Below are positions 21,726 through 32,237 of a stretch of 64,000 nucleotides of DNA, piece after piece. Every line of letters starts with the position of its first letter. Positions within the stretch are counted from its first letter, which is position 1. A program made the translations under genes and the position numbers. Origin of the DNA: Doryteuthis pealeii (taxonomy: Eukaryota; Mollusca; Cephalopoda; Myopsida; Loliginidae); NCBI GenBank assembly GCA_023376005.1, contig CM042150.1, positions 80,297,375-80,361,374 of the forward strand. The letters are read 5' to 3'. The notes under the pieces are model-generated. The model was not told the DNA's origin. It saw only the letters and a program-made list of their open reading frames with translations, and did no database searches.

Positions 21726-22430
21726 TTGGTACCATGTCAAGTCATCCAGGCCATGTTCAATTTTTCTGAAATTGTATGTGGATTATGATAAAGTTTGATA
21801 ATACCCAAAATTTGAGCTTCCAATCACAAAAATTGGCCGAGATATATCGGTTTTTAGCTCTGCAAATTTGAAGTGGTTGCAAAAAATGGCGACTTTTTGT
21901 AACTTATTTTTATCTGTAATTTTAACAAATCTTTGGAAAATGTTGTAGCTTTGGTTCTGAGCAAAAATTGTTTTTGGTACAAATAATGTTCAATATATGT
22001 GAGATAATAATAGAAAAACAAATATATTATAGATGCAGTACCACATCGAGATATTGATCTTGCTATGAAAAAATCAGTAATCATCAATAACTTAAAATTG
22101 GTTGACTTTAAGATATTTTGACAGCTTTTCTGGATTCCTTGGGGAGAGAAGCTTTGATAAACCAATGTTTAGTAGTAGAGAAGCTCTAGAACTCATTTTT
22201 CAGACAAAAATAGATTACAAAAAGTCACCATTTTTCGCCAACCCCACCAAATTTGGAGGGCTAAGAATCGACATGACTCGGCCAATTTTTGGAATTGGAA
22301 GCTTACATTTTGGGGATTGTCTAACGTTAACATAATCCAAACGTGAAAAAAAGAATTCAGAAAATTTGAATGGGGTGGGTGACAATTCTACTTTTTTCTG
22401 GATGTTTTGACATGGAATTACCCCATGACT
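21726..22430. mobile_element. MITE G, copy 1, long diverged arms
   Basis: The left end (CCATGTCAAGTCATCCAGG) is mirrored by the right end (GATGTTTTGACATGGAATTA). The arms stay complementary for over 150 bp, through TTGAGCTTCCAAT and AAAATTGGCCGAG. The interior has no transposase. A second copy lies at 43683-44075. Confidence 0.8.
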
Positions 22431-23005
22431 TAATACCATAACAAGTTTTAGAACCATGAAATACCGGATCGGCCACGTCGTCTGAGAGGCGAGAATTTAC
22501 ATTCCAGAGCACATCCTTCACACAGACTTAAAAAAAGACACAAGAAAACGAATCCATCATCAGCATCAACATCGCGCTATGCAGCATATTTAAATTGGGG
22601 CCAGCAACGTTACAATAGATGTTTGCGGCTGATACTAAGCTTTTCAATATCTGCCAGTCGAGCTGAAATTGCATATGTACATAAAAGAAGAGTGTCCTGG
22701 ATACAACATTAGACTGCATTCAGTAGTGATGTACCAGTTTTGGAGCTCTGGGGAGTGTGGAGTCATCCTTTTCGTTTTTATTAACCCAAGAGAAATATCG
22801 GTACGATTTGGCTCCCATCTATGTTTGAAAATTATTATTCTCATATAGTGTGCAATCTCTCCTGTTTGTCGCTTGAAATATCCACATTGTGTTTTTTCTT
22901 CCCATTTCTATTTTCTAGTTTTTAATGTGTTTCTGTTAGCCTATGTAATGCAATTACCGTTTCTGTGTGCTGTAACTAGTCTTTGTTTCTTGACCTTTGT
23001 TTCTT
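22431..23005. other. No recognised feature
   Basis: Unassigned sequence between MITE G and repeat F. Short antisense ORF pairs only. Confidence 0.5.
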
Positions 23006-23175
23006 GACCTTGAATTCTGAATGGCCGAACCGGGACAACAGTGAGAAGGATGAATGAGAAAGTGGTGAGTCTGATGGAGGTGTTTGAAGGAGACAGATGC
23101 AGAGATCTGACTGTGTTATGAGACGAGGTGGATCGCAATGGCGGTCTGTCCATTTGAGACCAAATTCTCCGCGCA
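23006..23175. repeat. Dispersed repeat F, copy 2
   Basis: Second copy of the block at 21332-21500. It lies immediately upstream of a SINE-B. Confidence 0.8.
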
Positions 23176-23249
23176 TTTGTCTTTTTAGTGCTTGAATGAT
23201 CGCATTTACAAAATCTTCAACACTAGCGAGACATTTTTGTTTGAGACAT

Positions 23250-23600
23250 AAGTAAAGTAAAGTCAACAGAGTGGCCTATTGTCGGTATCAGCCAAACAGT
23301 GAGGGAGTCTATCCCCCTTTTCGCTAGCGCTAGTGTTCTAGATGGTTTTTGCGTCTGAGGCGGAGTGCCACACCTACCATCAGCTCCCCACTTTAACGCA
23401 CAGATACCTGTGTTACTCATACGCTGAGTTTGCGAGGGCCGATATCGAACCAGGAACCTTGTGGTTCCGAGCCAGATGCCCTACCGACTGGGCTAAGCCG
23501 GCCCTTGACACATATTGTCTGTTTATGTTGTCTCTTGTGAGTAATACCTTGTACATTGTTATTGATTTCTTTGTATTTTGGTCTGTATGTCGTTATTCAT
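23250..23600 (-). mobile_element. SINE-B plus shared 3' flank
   Basis: SINE-B at 23250-23505, with its head at the right. The next 95 bp equals 19440-19525, so this locus and the 19.2-kb locus derive from one larger unit or duplication. Confidence 0.85.
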
Positions 23601-23897
23601 TTTAAGAATGGTCCAGCGTATCTTAGAAGAGGAACAGTCCAGGTGTTTATTCCGTTGAGTTTACTTGTTATTCTGAGATATGCTTTTATTACTTTTCCTT
23701 CCATCCAAGTTTGATGGTGTCCGCTTCCAATATTTTCAAATACTTTTATTTTGTTCTCAACGTATTGTATATTTTCCTAATTTCATAGTTCTCCTTCCGT
23801 TTTTCTCTCTTTCACTTTTTTATCACTATCATGGCGCAATTTTTAATTCAAATGCCATTCCACTATCCTGGCTGTATATTTTTATTGCCTGTGCAAG
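23601..23897. other. No recognised feature
   Basis: T-rich unassigned sequence leading into a TA tract. Confidence 0.5.
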
Positions 23898-24119
<222 letters not shown>

Positions 24120-24725
24120 CTTTCATTTATACATGTAGAATTAAACAAAAGACACATCTCCTGTTTAACAATTTTATTTTTGATCTTTTCGAGTTTTCTG
24201 GACAACTTTTTAATATTTGGGTGGAATTCGTGGATAATTCCACCAAAGTTCAGGTCCCGAGTACTTTCGACACTTCGAAGTGCCATCATCAGGGGTGATG
24301 TGTTCCAGTTTTTGTAAATTATATTAAGTGGAGGCTGGAAGGAGAATAATTGATGAGAAAGGTGTTATAGGCATTTTAAAATGTGTGTACTGCATTGGAA
24401 ATTAATTTTGTTTAAGGATGGTTTGTATTGTTTATATTGTTTTTATAAAGCTTCTAGTATTTGGAGTTTTTGTTTATTTCTTTCTTTGTGCAGAATGTGT
24501 GTATTTTCCGTTAGAATATTTCGGTAATTAGAGTGGGCATGAATGTAATTGTAGGTGTTGTGAAATCGAGCTACTATCTGTTAAATGGAGAGTTAGACGA
24601 CGTGACAATGTGGTTGACGTGAATCCAATGTATGTATTTTCATTTTCTGAGAGACTGCAATCTCCTAGGGGACATTTAAATCTGTATACTACATTGGTCT
24701 CATTAAGTGGACTTGTCTGGGGAGA

Positions 24726-24726
<1 letters not shown>
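24120..24726 (-). pseudogene. PLE-2: Penelope-like element, GIY-YIG end and 3' region
   Basis: From 24726 the minus strand reads SPLNETNVVYRFKCPLGDC, then NENTYIGFTSTTLSRRL, then LTDSSSISQHLQLHSCP and a stop. TYIGFTSTTLSRRL is the core of the GIY-YIG nuclease of PLEs, normally fused behind their reverse transcriptase. After the stop, family-like residues continue with further stops. The upstream RT is missing: the element is cut off at the (TA)n tract 24730-24769. Downstream on the same strand lies a hammerhead-like motif (24241-24297), as known for PLE terminal repeats. Confidence 0.8.
24241..24297 (-). ncRNA. Hammerhead-ribozyme-like motif at the PLE-2 end
   Basis: On the minus strand: CACC, CC spacer, CTGATGA (24292-24286), then a 17-nt segment whose GGCACT/AGTGTC pairs as stem II (one G-U pair), then GAAA (24268-24265). 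Further on, AGU...ACU can form a short stem III, followed by U and GGTG, which pairs with CACC. The first base pair next to the core is imperfect, so activity is doubtful. Confidence 0.5.

Positions 24727-24729
<3 letters not shown>

Positions 24730-24769
<40 letters not shown>
24730..24769. repeat. (TA)n microsatellite
   Basis: Separates PLE-2 from the ribozyme-bearing element; both stop here. Confidence 0.95.
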
Positions 24770-24773
<4 letters not shown>

Positions 24774-24985
24774 GATAATTGAATCATATTACCACGACCA
24801 GACAACACGGCAAACACCATTTGCGACATCCGGAGCACTGGACAGCTGTTTCGACCTCCTTTGGTCTCATCAGCAGTGCATACCACAATCTCCGCCACTA
24901 GAGATTGAACCAGCGGACCACAGCGTAAAGAGCGGGGACTCAACACACTGGGCCACCAGCCCATGCCACAAACGGAGAATACCAA
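24770..24985 (-). mobile_element. Small tRNA-like element carrying a hammerhead ribozyme
   Basis: In minus-strand order: a tRNA-like head (about 24970-24885) with A-box-like GGTGGCCCAGTGTGTTGAG and B-box-like TGGTTCAATCTC; 20-odd nt; the hammerhead (24878-24836); then CTCCGGATGTCGCAAATGG, TTTGCCGTGTTGTCTGGTC and an AATTATCAATTATATA end running into (TA)n. No ORF. It resembles either a SINE with a ribozyme or an animal retrozyme (short ribozyme-bearing retroelement). Part of its 3' portion recurs inverted at 25099-25170. Confidence 0.65.
24836..24878 (-). ncRNA. Hammerhead ribozyme (type I, minimal), apparently intact
   Basis: All conserved parts are present in order on the minus strand. Stem I is CACUG paired perfectly with CAGUG; the core is CUGAUGA; stem II is GACC-AAAGGA-GGUC, perfectly paired; then GAAA; a very short, self-complementary stem III, CAGCUG; then UC before the cut. 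Cleavage is predicted between the bases at 24841 and 24840. Such short palindromic stem III regions are known in PLE and retrozyme hammerheads, which are thought to work as dimers. It lies downstream of a tRNA-like promoter on the same strand. Confidence 0.85.
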
Positions 24986-25029
24986 ATCATCTAGTCAATG
25001 GAAACATTAATTCAAACTGCGCAGCCACC

Positions 25030-25210
25030 TAACCTGTATCCCCGTGTATCCCATCGCAGGATCACAGAGGGCAAGGTCACCCCCAGGACAACGACTTCCC
25101 AATTCGGGGCCCGGATGTCGCAAATGGTGTTTGCCGAGTTGTCTGGTCAATTATCAATTATATATAATTCCTCTATCTGGTCAATTATCAATTATATATA
25201 ATTCCTCTAT
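25030..25210 (+). mobile_element. Inverted partial copy of the ribozyme element's 3' part
   Basis: CCGGATGTCGCAAATGGTG and TTTGCCGAGTTGTCTGGTC recur here on the plus strand, opposite to 24780-24835, but no hammerhead core precedes them. The tail CTGGTCAATTATCAATTATA is duplicated (about 25143-25175 and 25178-25210). Confidence 0.7.
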
Positions 25211-25214
25211 CAAA

Positions 25215-25264
<50 letters not shown>
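25211..25264. repeat. (TA)n microsatellite
   Basis: The PLE-1 reading frame starts directly after this tract. Confidence 0.95.
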
Positions 25265-25269
<5 letters not shown>

Positions 25270-26406
25270 TTTCCTGAACACACATTCGCACTCTACCGGG
25301 ATGACGGAATTTGTATTTCACGGGACTGTTCCGGTAAATCATTAGATAGATTACGTAAAGATATAATAACACACCTAGATAATATGGAACTCAAGATTAC
25401 TATAGATACTAACTTAACAAATGTCAATTTCCTAGATGTCAATTTAGATCTTAAAAATGATACGTATAAGCCATACCACAAACAAAATGAGAAACTTAAA
25501 TACATTAATATAAATTCCAACCACCCACCATTAGTTTAAAAAAATCTAGTCCCTAACATTAGCCGTAGAATCTCAGAACTATCATCCAACAAAGATATTT
25601 TTGAAAAGGCCGCCCCATATTACAATAAAGCATTACTTAATAGCGGATTCAAAGAAAAAATATACTACATAGATAACATCCCCAAACATAATAATTCAAA
25701 AAACAGAAAAAGAAAGATAATTTGGTTTACGCCCCCTTTTTCTAAAACAGTTAAAACAAATGTTGGTAAAAAATTTCTAGACTTAATAGATAAACACTTC
25801 CCACCCCAAAATAGATATAATAAAATATTTAATAGAAATACGGTAAAAACTAGCTACTCATGTGGACTCTCAATGAAATCACTTATTACATCAAATTCTA
25901 AACCAAACTTAAACCCTTCATGTTCTTGTAGAATTAAAAAAGACTGCCCTCTAAATCAGAAATGTAACATTAGATCAGTAGTATATGAGGCTAAGGTAAC
26001 AACTACAGTTGCGAATCACCCTATAAGCACGGACAAATATGTTGGGATGACCCAGGGTGACTTCAAGCAAAGATTTTACGTCCATATGGAATCTTTCAGA
26101 AAGAAAGATAAAAGAGAAACAACTTCCCTTGCAACAAGGATATGGGAACTCAAAGAAAAAGATATACCTCACAAAATAGAGTGGAAAATCTTAGATCATC
26201 CCAAATGTTACACAAATGGCTCCAGATACTGCAACTTATGTGTTACCGAAAAATTTAGAATATTAAAAAACTTGATTTCCTTTAATAATAATAACAATAA
26301 TAATAATAGAAGTTTAAATAAAAAATCAGAAATCTTCAAACAATGTCCCCATAAAAGAAAATTCTTCCTAAATGCATTGAGAGGAGATACTCAACATCCA
26401 CCCTGA
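25262..26406 (+). pseudogene. PLE-1: Penelope-like RT plus GIY-YIG endonuclease, 5'-truncated
   Basis: One frame runs from 25267 to the stop at 26404-26406 with a single internal stop, TAA at 25537-25539. It starts inside the reverse transcriptase at LYRDDGICIS, the YxDD catalytic box. It continues through VNFLDVNLDL, SNHPPLV, the stop, IIWFTPPFSKTV, NRNTVKTSYSC, then CSCRIKKDCPL with VVYEAKV and DKYVGMTQGDFKQRF, the GIY-YIG nuclease, and a later CNLC. This domain order is typical of Penelope-like retroelements. The N-terminal RT part is missing at the TA tract. A methionine-started ORF covers 25873-26406. Confidence 0.88.
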
Positions 26407-26413
26407 GAATAAA

Positions 26414-26577
26414 TTCAGCAATTATTTGCAATGATATCCAATATTTCAACAGTGAAAAAATGATTTTTCGACAGAGTAACAACACCATCCTACAACACCA
26501 TTCAGCAATTATTTGCAATGATATCCAATATTTCAACAGTGAAAAAATGATTTTTCGACAGAGTAACAACACCATCC
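26414..26577 (+). repeat. 87-bp tandem duplication after PLE-1
   Basis: The block starting TTCAGCAATTATTTGCAATG occurs at 26414 and again at 26501, almost identical. It lies just after the PLE-1 stop and so is probably its 3' untranslated region. Confidence 0.92.
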
Positions 26578-27050
26578 ACCTTTATATTATGTGGGATAAA
26601 AACTTAAAAGACTCTACCATATATATTAAAATGTTTTTTTGAAGTCATATACATCCTTTGCCAAACGGAATTAATTTATAAATAAAAAAATAAAAAATTA
26701 AACGGTTTTTAAAAAAAACACCCTATATTTTTTTTAACGAATAAAGGGAGGCAACTTCGTTGGCATTACTTCAAAAAATTCAAATTTTTAAAAAATAATA
26801 ACAGCGTTCGAAAAAATTAACCGACGTTATTTACAATCCTAAATGTGACTTTGAGTAAAGAACCACAACAAACACCATTGGATCTTGCTCCTCAACCTGA
26901 TGATTGCTTTTAGCATGAAACCGCGGTCGTTGATAATGAACATTGATCTATGAAAACATTGTAAAAATAAATAAATATTAGCTCTTACAAACTGTGATTG
27001 AGCACTGTATTTTCTTTGTTTCATCGCAAAAGAATTTGTTTTTACATATA

Positions 27051-27111
<61 letters not shown>

Positions 27112-27274
27112 GATTTTTTTCATACAACCTGAGAACGTGGTATTTCTCTTGGGAAGGGAGAAACTGCAATTTTGATTAGGATTATTCATCTGTGTTATTT
27201 TAAAACTACATTTTGCTAGAAGGAATGATATGACTGTACTATATAATTCCACATGATATATCCTAAAAGCCATT
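26578..27274. other. No recognised gene; (TA)n tract
   Basis: AT-rich unassigned sequence with a TA tract at about 27055-27109. ORFs crossing it are artefacts. Confidence 0.55.
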
Positions 27275-27645
27275 AGGCTAAACCTCAGTCGCTACAGCAC
27301 TTGCTTAGGAATCGCAAGGTTACTGGTTCGATACCGGCCCTCCCCAACTCAGAGTGTGAGTAACATAGGTATATGCGCGGTAAAATAAGAAGTTGATGGT
27401 AGGTGTGACGTTCCACTTCAGACGTTAAAAAACAATCTCCTTGGTCGCTACAGCACTTGCTCAGGAATCGCAAGGTTACTGGTTCGATACCGGCCCTCCC
27501 CAACTCAACGTGTGAGTAGCATAGGGATATGTGCGGTAAAGTAAGAAGTTGATGGTAGGTGTGACGTTCCACCTCAGACGTTAAAAAACAATCTCCTTGG
27601 TCTAGCGCTAGTGGAAAGGAGATACCGATATTAGGCCACTCCATC
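27275..27645 (+). mobile_element. SINE-B with an internal 156-bp duplication
   Basis: The segment from GTCGCTACAGCAC, through the B-box TGGTTCGATACCGG, to CAATCTCCTTG occurs at 27288-27443 and 27444-27599. The normal SINE-B end follows to 27645. The 119-aa minus ORF is the antisense of this duplication. Confidence 0.9.
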
Positions 27646-28299
27646 GACTTAAAACATCACCAAAGGGAAACTTGGCGCTTCACATTCTTCCAGCTTTATT
27701 GTAGTGCTCTATCTTGATAACAATGTGCGCATCAGGGAATTGAAGCCAATATCTAATGACCAGTGTATATGCGTGTGCATTCAATATTTCCAAATGTCAT
27801 TATCGTCAATGTTGCAAATGTAATATTGACATTTCTATAAGCGAGTAAGAAATAACGATAGCAATCAAGACAGCGGAACCTGTGAATCCAACGCCACAGT
27901 GTCCATCCTGTCCCGCGCCACTAAACAGACGAAAGATATAAACCCCATCCAAGGGGCGTGAAGCCCATCTCCTGTTCAGCGTCAGTTCATTTGCTTTACA
28001 CGGCCGATACTCGTTTGGCAACAACGGACACAATTTGGCACGCATCAGGATCTTAGCGATACAATTTATTTGACTTAACGCTTAAAATGGGTAATATTAG
28101 AAGTGTGTTTATCTTATTAAATTACTATGAAGGCATTTTTCAATATTCTCCATCTTATGCAAATGATACAGTAATCTGTGAGAGACAGCATGGAAAGACG
28201 CCAGATTCAGGGGAAACCTTTGTAAGAAAGAAATTGAATTGAAAAGTTTCAATATTCATTGGTTTACATACATCTTAGTGAAATCTTAAAAGTGTATTT
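27646..28299. other. No recognised element; one unassigned minus ORF
   Basis: 27830-28045 is less AT-rich than its surroundings and has an 80-codon minus ORF (27806-28045) without a motif that I know. I cannot tell a remnant exon from chance. Confidence 0.4.
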
Positions 28300-28575
28300 G
28301 AATTCTCGGACCATATGATCTTTAGGCACCCCTTTTTGATCTCGGTTAAGAAAGGACATGTTTTTCATTTACACCGTCAATATCCGGTTATTTAACAGAT
28401 GATTTTTAGAATTTTTTTTAAATTATAAAACTAACCCCTAACCCTAAACCCTAACCCTGACCTCTAACACTAACCCATAACAAACAACCGGATATTGACG
28501 GTGTAAACGAAAAACATGTCCTTTCTTAATCGAGATCAAAAAGGGGTGCCTAAACGTCACATGGTCCGAATTTTC
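28300..28575. mobile_element. MITE with 95-bp arms and CCCTAA-like centre
   Basis: The left arm (GAATTCTCGGACCAT, TTTAGGCACCCC, TGATCTCGGTTAAGAAAGG, TTACACCGTCAATATCCGG) is mirrored on the right, ending ATGGTCCGAATTTTC. The centre (about 28436-28482) is degenerate ACCCCTAACCCTAA sequence. No ORF. Confidence 0.85.
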
Positions 28576-28609
28576 CTCAACTCCATAATGCTTATACAAC
28601 CAGGTGAAG

Positions 28610-28940
28610 ACTGCACATCATTTACAAGTTGAGAATAAAAGTGAATATTAGTATTATTTGTATTATTCGGACTATTGTCCTCATCTTCATTCTTATCTGT
28701 ACAACGTTTCGATTGATGTACCCTCCAGCCTTCTTCAGGTACTTCTTGTCGGACTCGGGAGCCCTCTTGGACTCGGGAATCTTCTTTCCGAACTCAGGAA
28801 CCTTTTTGTTGTAATCGGGAACCTTCTTGACTTAATCGGGAGCCATCACGGAACTTTGAACCTAACCCTTTATTCAGTCCAATAGTATCTTGTTCTCATT
28901 CCGCTAACCATAGTTGGGGTACAGGTGTTAAGCTGTTTGC
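28610..28940 (-). mobile_element. PLE-terminal-like repeat (PLE-3)
   Basis: Shares ordered blocks with 40425-40460 and 41318-41520: CTTCTTGTCGGA, ATCACGGAACTTTGAACC, GTGTTAAGCT. On the minus strand it has the CCTGAAGAAGGCTGGAGG...CAATCGAAACG signature seen at PLE terminal repeats. No coding part is attached. Confidence 0.5.
28699..28742 (-). ncRNA. Degenerate hammerhead-like motif
   Basis: Minus strand: GUAC (self-complementary stem I), CUGAAGA (28738-28732), a 21-nt segment with poor stem II pairing, GAAA (28710-28707), CGUU, GUAC. The layout matches a minimal hammerhead, but stem II is weak, so it is probably inactive. Confidence 0.4.
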
Positions 28941-29174
28941 TAAAGGATCAAGGCACTCTTTAATTTTTTAACGATCGTACTTTGCTAAAGGATTAACAGT
29001 AGATAACTTTATAGATAGGTAATCTCTCTACGAATTGGGCTTGAAAAACATCGTGTGAAGTTAGGTATACTAGATTTTATAGATGGTTTCGATTCCTTTG
29101 TTTAATGTTATATAAATGTTCATGGATTACATAATGCCATCTCAACGGTTATAGAAGAACAACAGTGGTACTAT

Positions 29175-29310
29175 TTAACCCATGGCTGGAGAATGCGAGA
29201 GTTCATCCTTTTTCGAAGGGTATTAGTTCGAAAGTGAACATAATAGCGCGACTGGGGTTCTAACTCGCTTATTACGTCGTCGCAATCCAGCACGTTAGGC
29301 ACTAATACCC
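29175..29310 (-). mobile_element. SINE-A fragment
   Basis: Keeps ACCCATGGCTGGAGAAT, GAAGGGTATTAG and a decayed B-box (GTTCTAACTCGC) in order on the minus strand. Confidence 0.55.
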
Positions 29311-29896
29311 TTGGGTAAATATAAACTGTCTCATCCCACAGATGCCGGCTAAATAGTATCCATACTGGGATGGATTGGCATTAAATAACCCAAGATGACT
29401 GATATACCATTAAACAAAACGTTTAAACAAAGAAACAAAACGTGAGGTTTTCTAGAAATCTATAAAAACAATAGCTACATTCTAAAGTGATATTGAATGA
29501 ACAATTAAGTTTCGAAAATGTGTTTTATTAACAGTAACTATTTTGAATAATTAATTGTGTTTTGCTGTTTGGCGGGTAATACCGAGTGACCCTAACATCG
29601 TACTCTACCGTTTTGCTGACTTCAGCTTTAAATCATACGCATTGAAACCAACGAGATAGCGATAAAAATCTGCCTCGCCAAGATTCTCTAAAATAAATTA
29701 TATCACTGATCGTTATACGTTTATCATTCAATCTTTCACTCACCTTTATTGACTTCACACCCACTGACAAGTTCATTTCACCAGCAATTGAGTGTAAATT
29801 TATAGAGAAATGCCTTAGTGCAGAAAATAAAGACCATTTCTACCGTTCTAAGTTCAATCCTTGCAGTTGGTGTAGCCAAAGCTTGATTTATATATA
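29311..29896. other. Retroposon tail, then no recognised feature
   Basis: 29369-29415 carries GGCATTAAATAACCC...GATATACCATTAAAC, a retroposon 3' tail. The rest is unassigned. Confidence 0.5.
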
Positions 29897-30798
29897 CAGG
29901 GTGTTTGGAAGAAATTTGACAGTTTCATAAGGAAAAAGAAAAAGTGCTCTGTAAATACAAAATGTGAAGCATTGTAATGAAAATCAACCGGCACGGGAAC
30001 TACACTACTGTCAACAAGTTTCACTCAAAATAATTGCTATTAGCGTCGATCATAGCCTCAATCCTGCTCCGGAACCTGGAGCAAGTTGATGTTAAAATTT
30101 CCCTGAGAAGGGTCTCAAAAACTACCTTAAATCTGTCGATCAACTGGGCATTTGTAGTACTGGCTGGCGATTGATGTCTTTCTCAACAGCGCCACATACA
30201 TAATAATCCATGGGGTTAAGATCTAGGGAGTTCGAAGACCAAACATTGGGACTGGTGAAGTCGAAAAACTTCGGCGATAACCCTTTTTTGACTTTTCCCA
30301 GAGGTGTGGAAGGGGTGTCGAAGGGGCCCGAATCCTGTTGCCATGCATATGGCATACCATTGGCTACCCTTGTTATCCAGGGCTTGACTACAGTGTTTAA
30401 CAACTACACATAGGCATCTAAATTCAACCAGATACCCTTTCTGCAGATCTTCGAGGAATTCTGCTGTACGAACGCAATTAGATCGTCTGCTACGTTGCTT
30501 TCTTCTAGCTACAGCCTCGTAGTCTCCATTGTAATTCTGCAGTTGATGCCTGGTTGTTTTACAGTGTTCAGGGAGCATTGGGCAACAACCATAATCTCCT
30601 TAATTTTGATAGCCGGCGCAGATCATCATGATACAAGTTATTCTCTTCCTTGATTTACGTGGGTCCCAGTCACGAATTCTGTCATCACATATATGAATGA
30701 AGAAGTGTCCAAGCCTTTAAATGCTGCAAAATGTACATCGATACCCCCAACCTATGGAGAAAAATGTTTTTTTTTTAAATATAAATGTCCCGAACACC
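29897..30798 (-). mobile_element. Mariner M1, internally deleted copy
   Basis: Ends are CAGGGTGTTTGGAAGAAATTT (left) and the complement of GGTGTTCGGGACATTTATA (right), both next to TATATA, as expected for TA-targeting Tc1/mariner elements. The length, about 900 bp, is short of the usual 1.3 kb. The partner copy 54786-55688 is in the opposite orientation. Confidence 0.85.
30140..30578 (-). pseudogene. Mariner M1 transposase, deleted and frameshifted
   Basis: Two minus frames overlap. 30578-30216 gives GDYEAVARRKQ and CVRTAEFLEDLQKG. 30403-30140 gives VVKPWITRVANGMPYAWQQD and NSLDLNPMDYYVCGAVEKD. QQD is the second catalytic aspartate, and (P)DLNPMDYY the third-aspartate motif of mariner transposases. 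The middle, with the first aspartate, is missing. Other plus-strand ORFs here are shadows. Confidence 0.82.
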
Positions 30799-30822
30799 AT
30801 ATATATATATATATATATAATA

Positions 30823-30853
<31 letters not shown>

Positions 30854-30977
30854 AGATATAGATATATATTCATAGATCGAAATAGCGTATGCATTTTAAA
30901 ATAATGAATTTCTAAAAAAAAAAAAAGGGAACCCTTATATATATATTTTCCTTTTTTTTCGGAGAATAAATACATAA

Positions 30978-31020
<43 letters not shown>

Positions 31021-31111
31021 GAGAAAGCTATTTGTTTGTAAAAGGATTGGCAACCTAAATGATATATACTACTACTTCTGAAGTCCCTTCTTCTTCTTCT
31101 TCTTCTTCTTC

Positions 31112-31165
<54 letters not shown>
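30799..31165. repeat. TA, GATA, TTC and TTA microsatellites
   Basis: TA at 30800-30835, (GATATA)n to 30868, TA at 30978-31017, (TTC)n then (TTA)n at 31088-31163. Confidence 0.92.
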
Positions 31166-31439
31166 CATAGTTATCTCTGTTTCATCGCCCATCGAGGATT
31201 GTTATTTTGGAGTTCAATTTCAACAGGGGATTTCTGTTTTTTACATCAAGGCTGTTTGCTTCTATGTGATTTCAATATTTCTTGTTTTTTAGTAATGGAA
31301 ACAACACAGGCGTATTTTTGTGTCTACACTTTTATTAACCCGGATCTTTAGTCCCAAGACATTCTCTGTCGATTCGCGCGTCTTTCTCTTTGATGCTGAC
31401 TTTTTTGATAAGGTATCTATTCGTATCCGGCTAACATTT

Positions 31440-32237
31440 GTTTACACTTCTACAAATATCAATCAAAAAAGAGCCCAAGCATTTTATTTATGTCCAATCT
31501 ACACATCCAGTCCAGAACTTGTTTTAATTCACAGGAAAATGGAACTTGTCATGTAGCAGATTTTGTTATTCCAGTTGACCACAAAGGGAAAATATATAAA
31601 AAAAAATATATAAAGACAAATGCAAAGAAGAAGAAGAAGAAGAAGAAGAAGAAGAAGAAGAAGAAGAAGAAGAAGAAGAAGAAGAATGTAAGGAAGCGCG
31701 TGGTGTAATGGCTACACTCATGGGAAATGGACTCGTTGATCCGAGTTCAAATCCTGGATATGGTAATTGCATTTAACTTTGCGCTAATACCCTTGGAAAA
31801 GGTATGAATCCTACTCTCCCTCCAGTTATGGATAAATAGTAGGGCAGACCGGACTCTTTAACCTTGGTTAGGCAATCGGTCTGGGAGAAGGAAAACTCTG
31901 AATTCAAACCTGTTGAACTCCGCTTAAGAAATTGACCTTGTGTCGCATCCTGCTCGGCTGGTAAATATATATAAAGACAAATGCATGAATCTTACCAGGT
32001 AGCTGAAAAAACTGTGGAACTTGAAAGTGAAAAAGTTCAATAAACGAGTATACAAAACCTTGGGAAAATATTGATGAATTGGAAATCAGAAGAACAATTG
32101 AAACTGTACGGATCAAAGCAATATTGAGATCGGTTTAGAATACAAAGAAGAGAACTGGAAACTTAAGAAAACTTGCTGTTACTCACTCCAGTAAAACAAC
32201 ATCTTTAAAGTTGGCGTGAAAAACTCACAAGTAGTTA

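Noticed and set aside
27285..27644. 119-aa minus ORF with an internal protein repeat
   Set aside because: Antisense of a SINE-B with a 156-bp duplication, a multiple of three.
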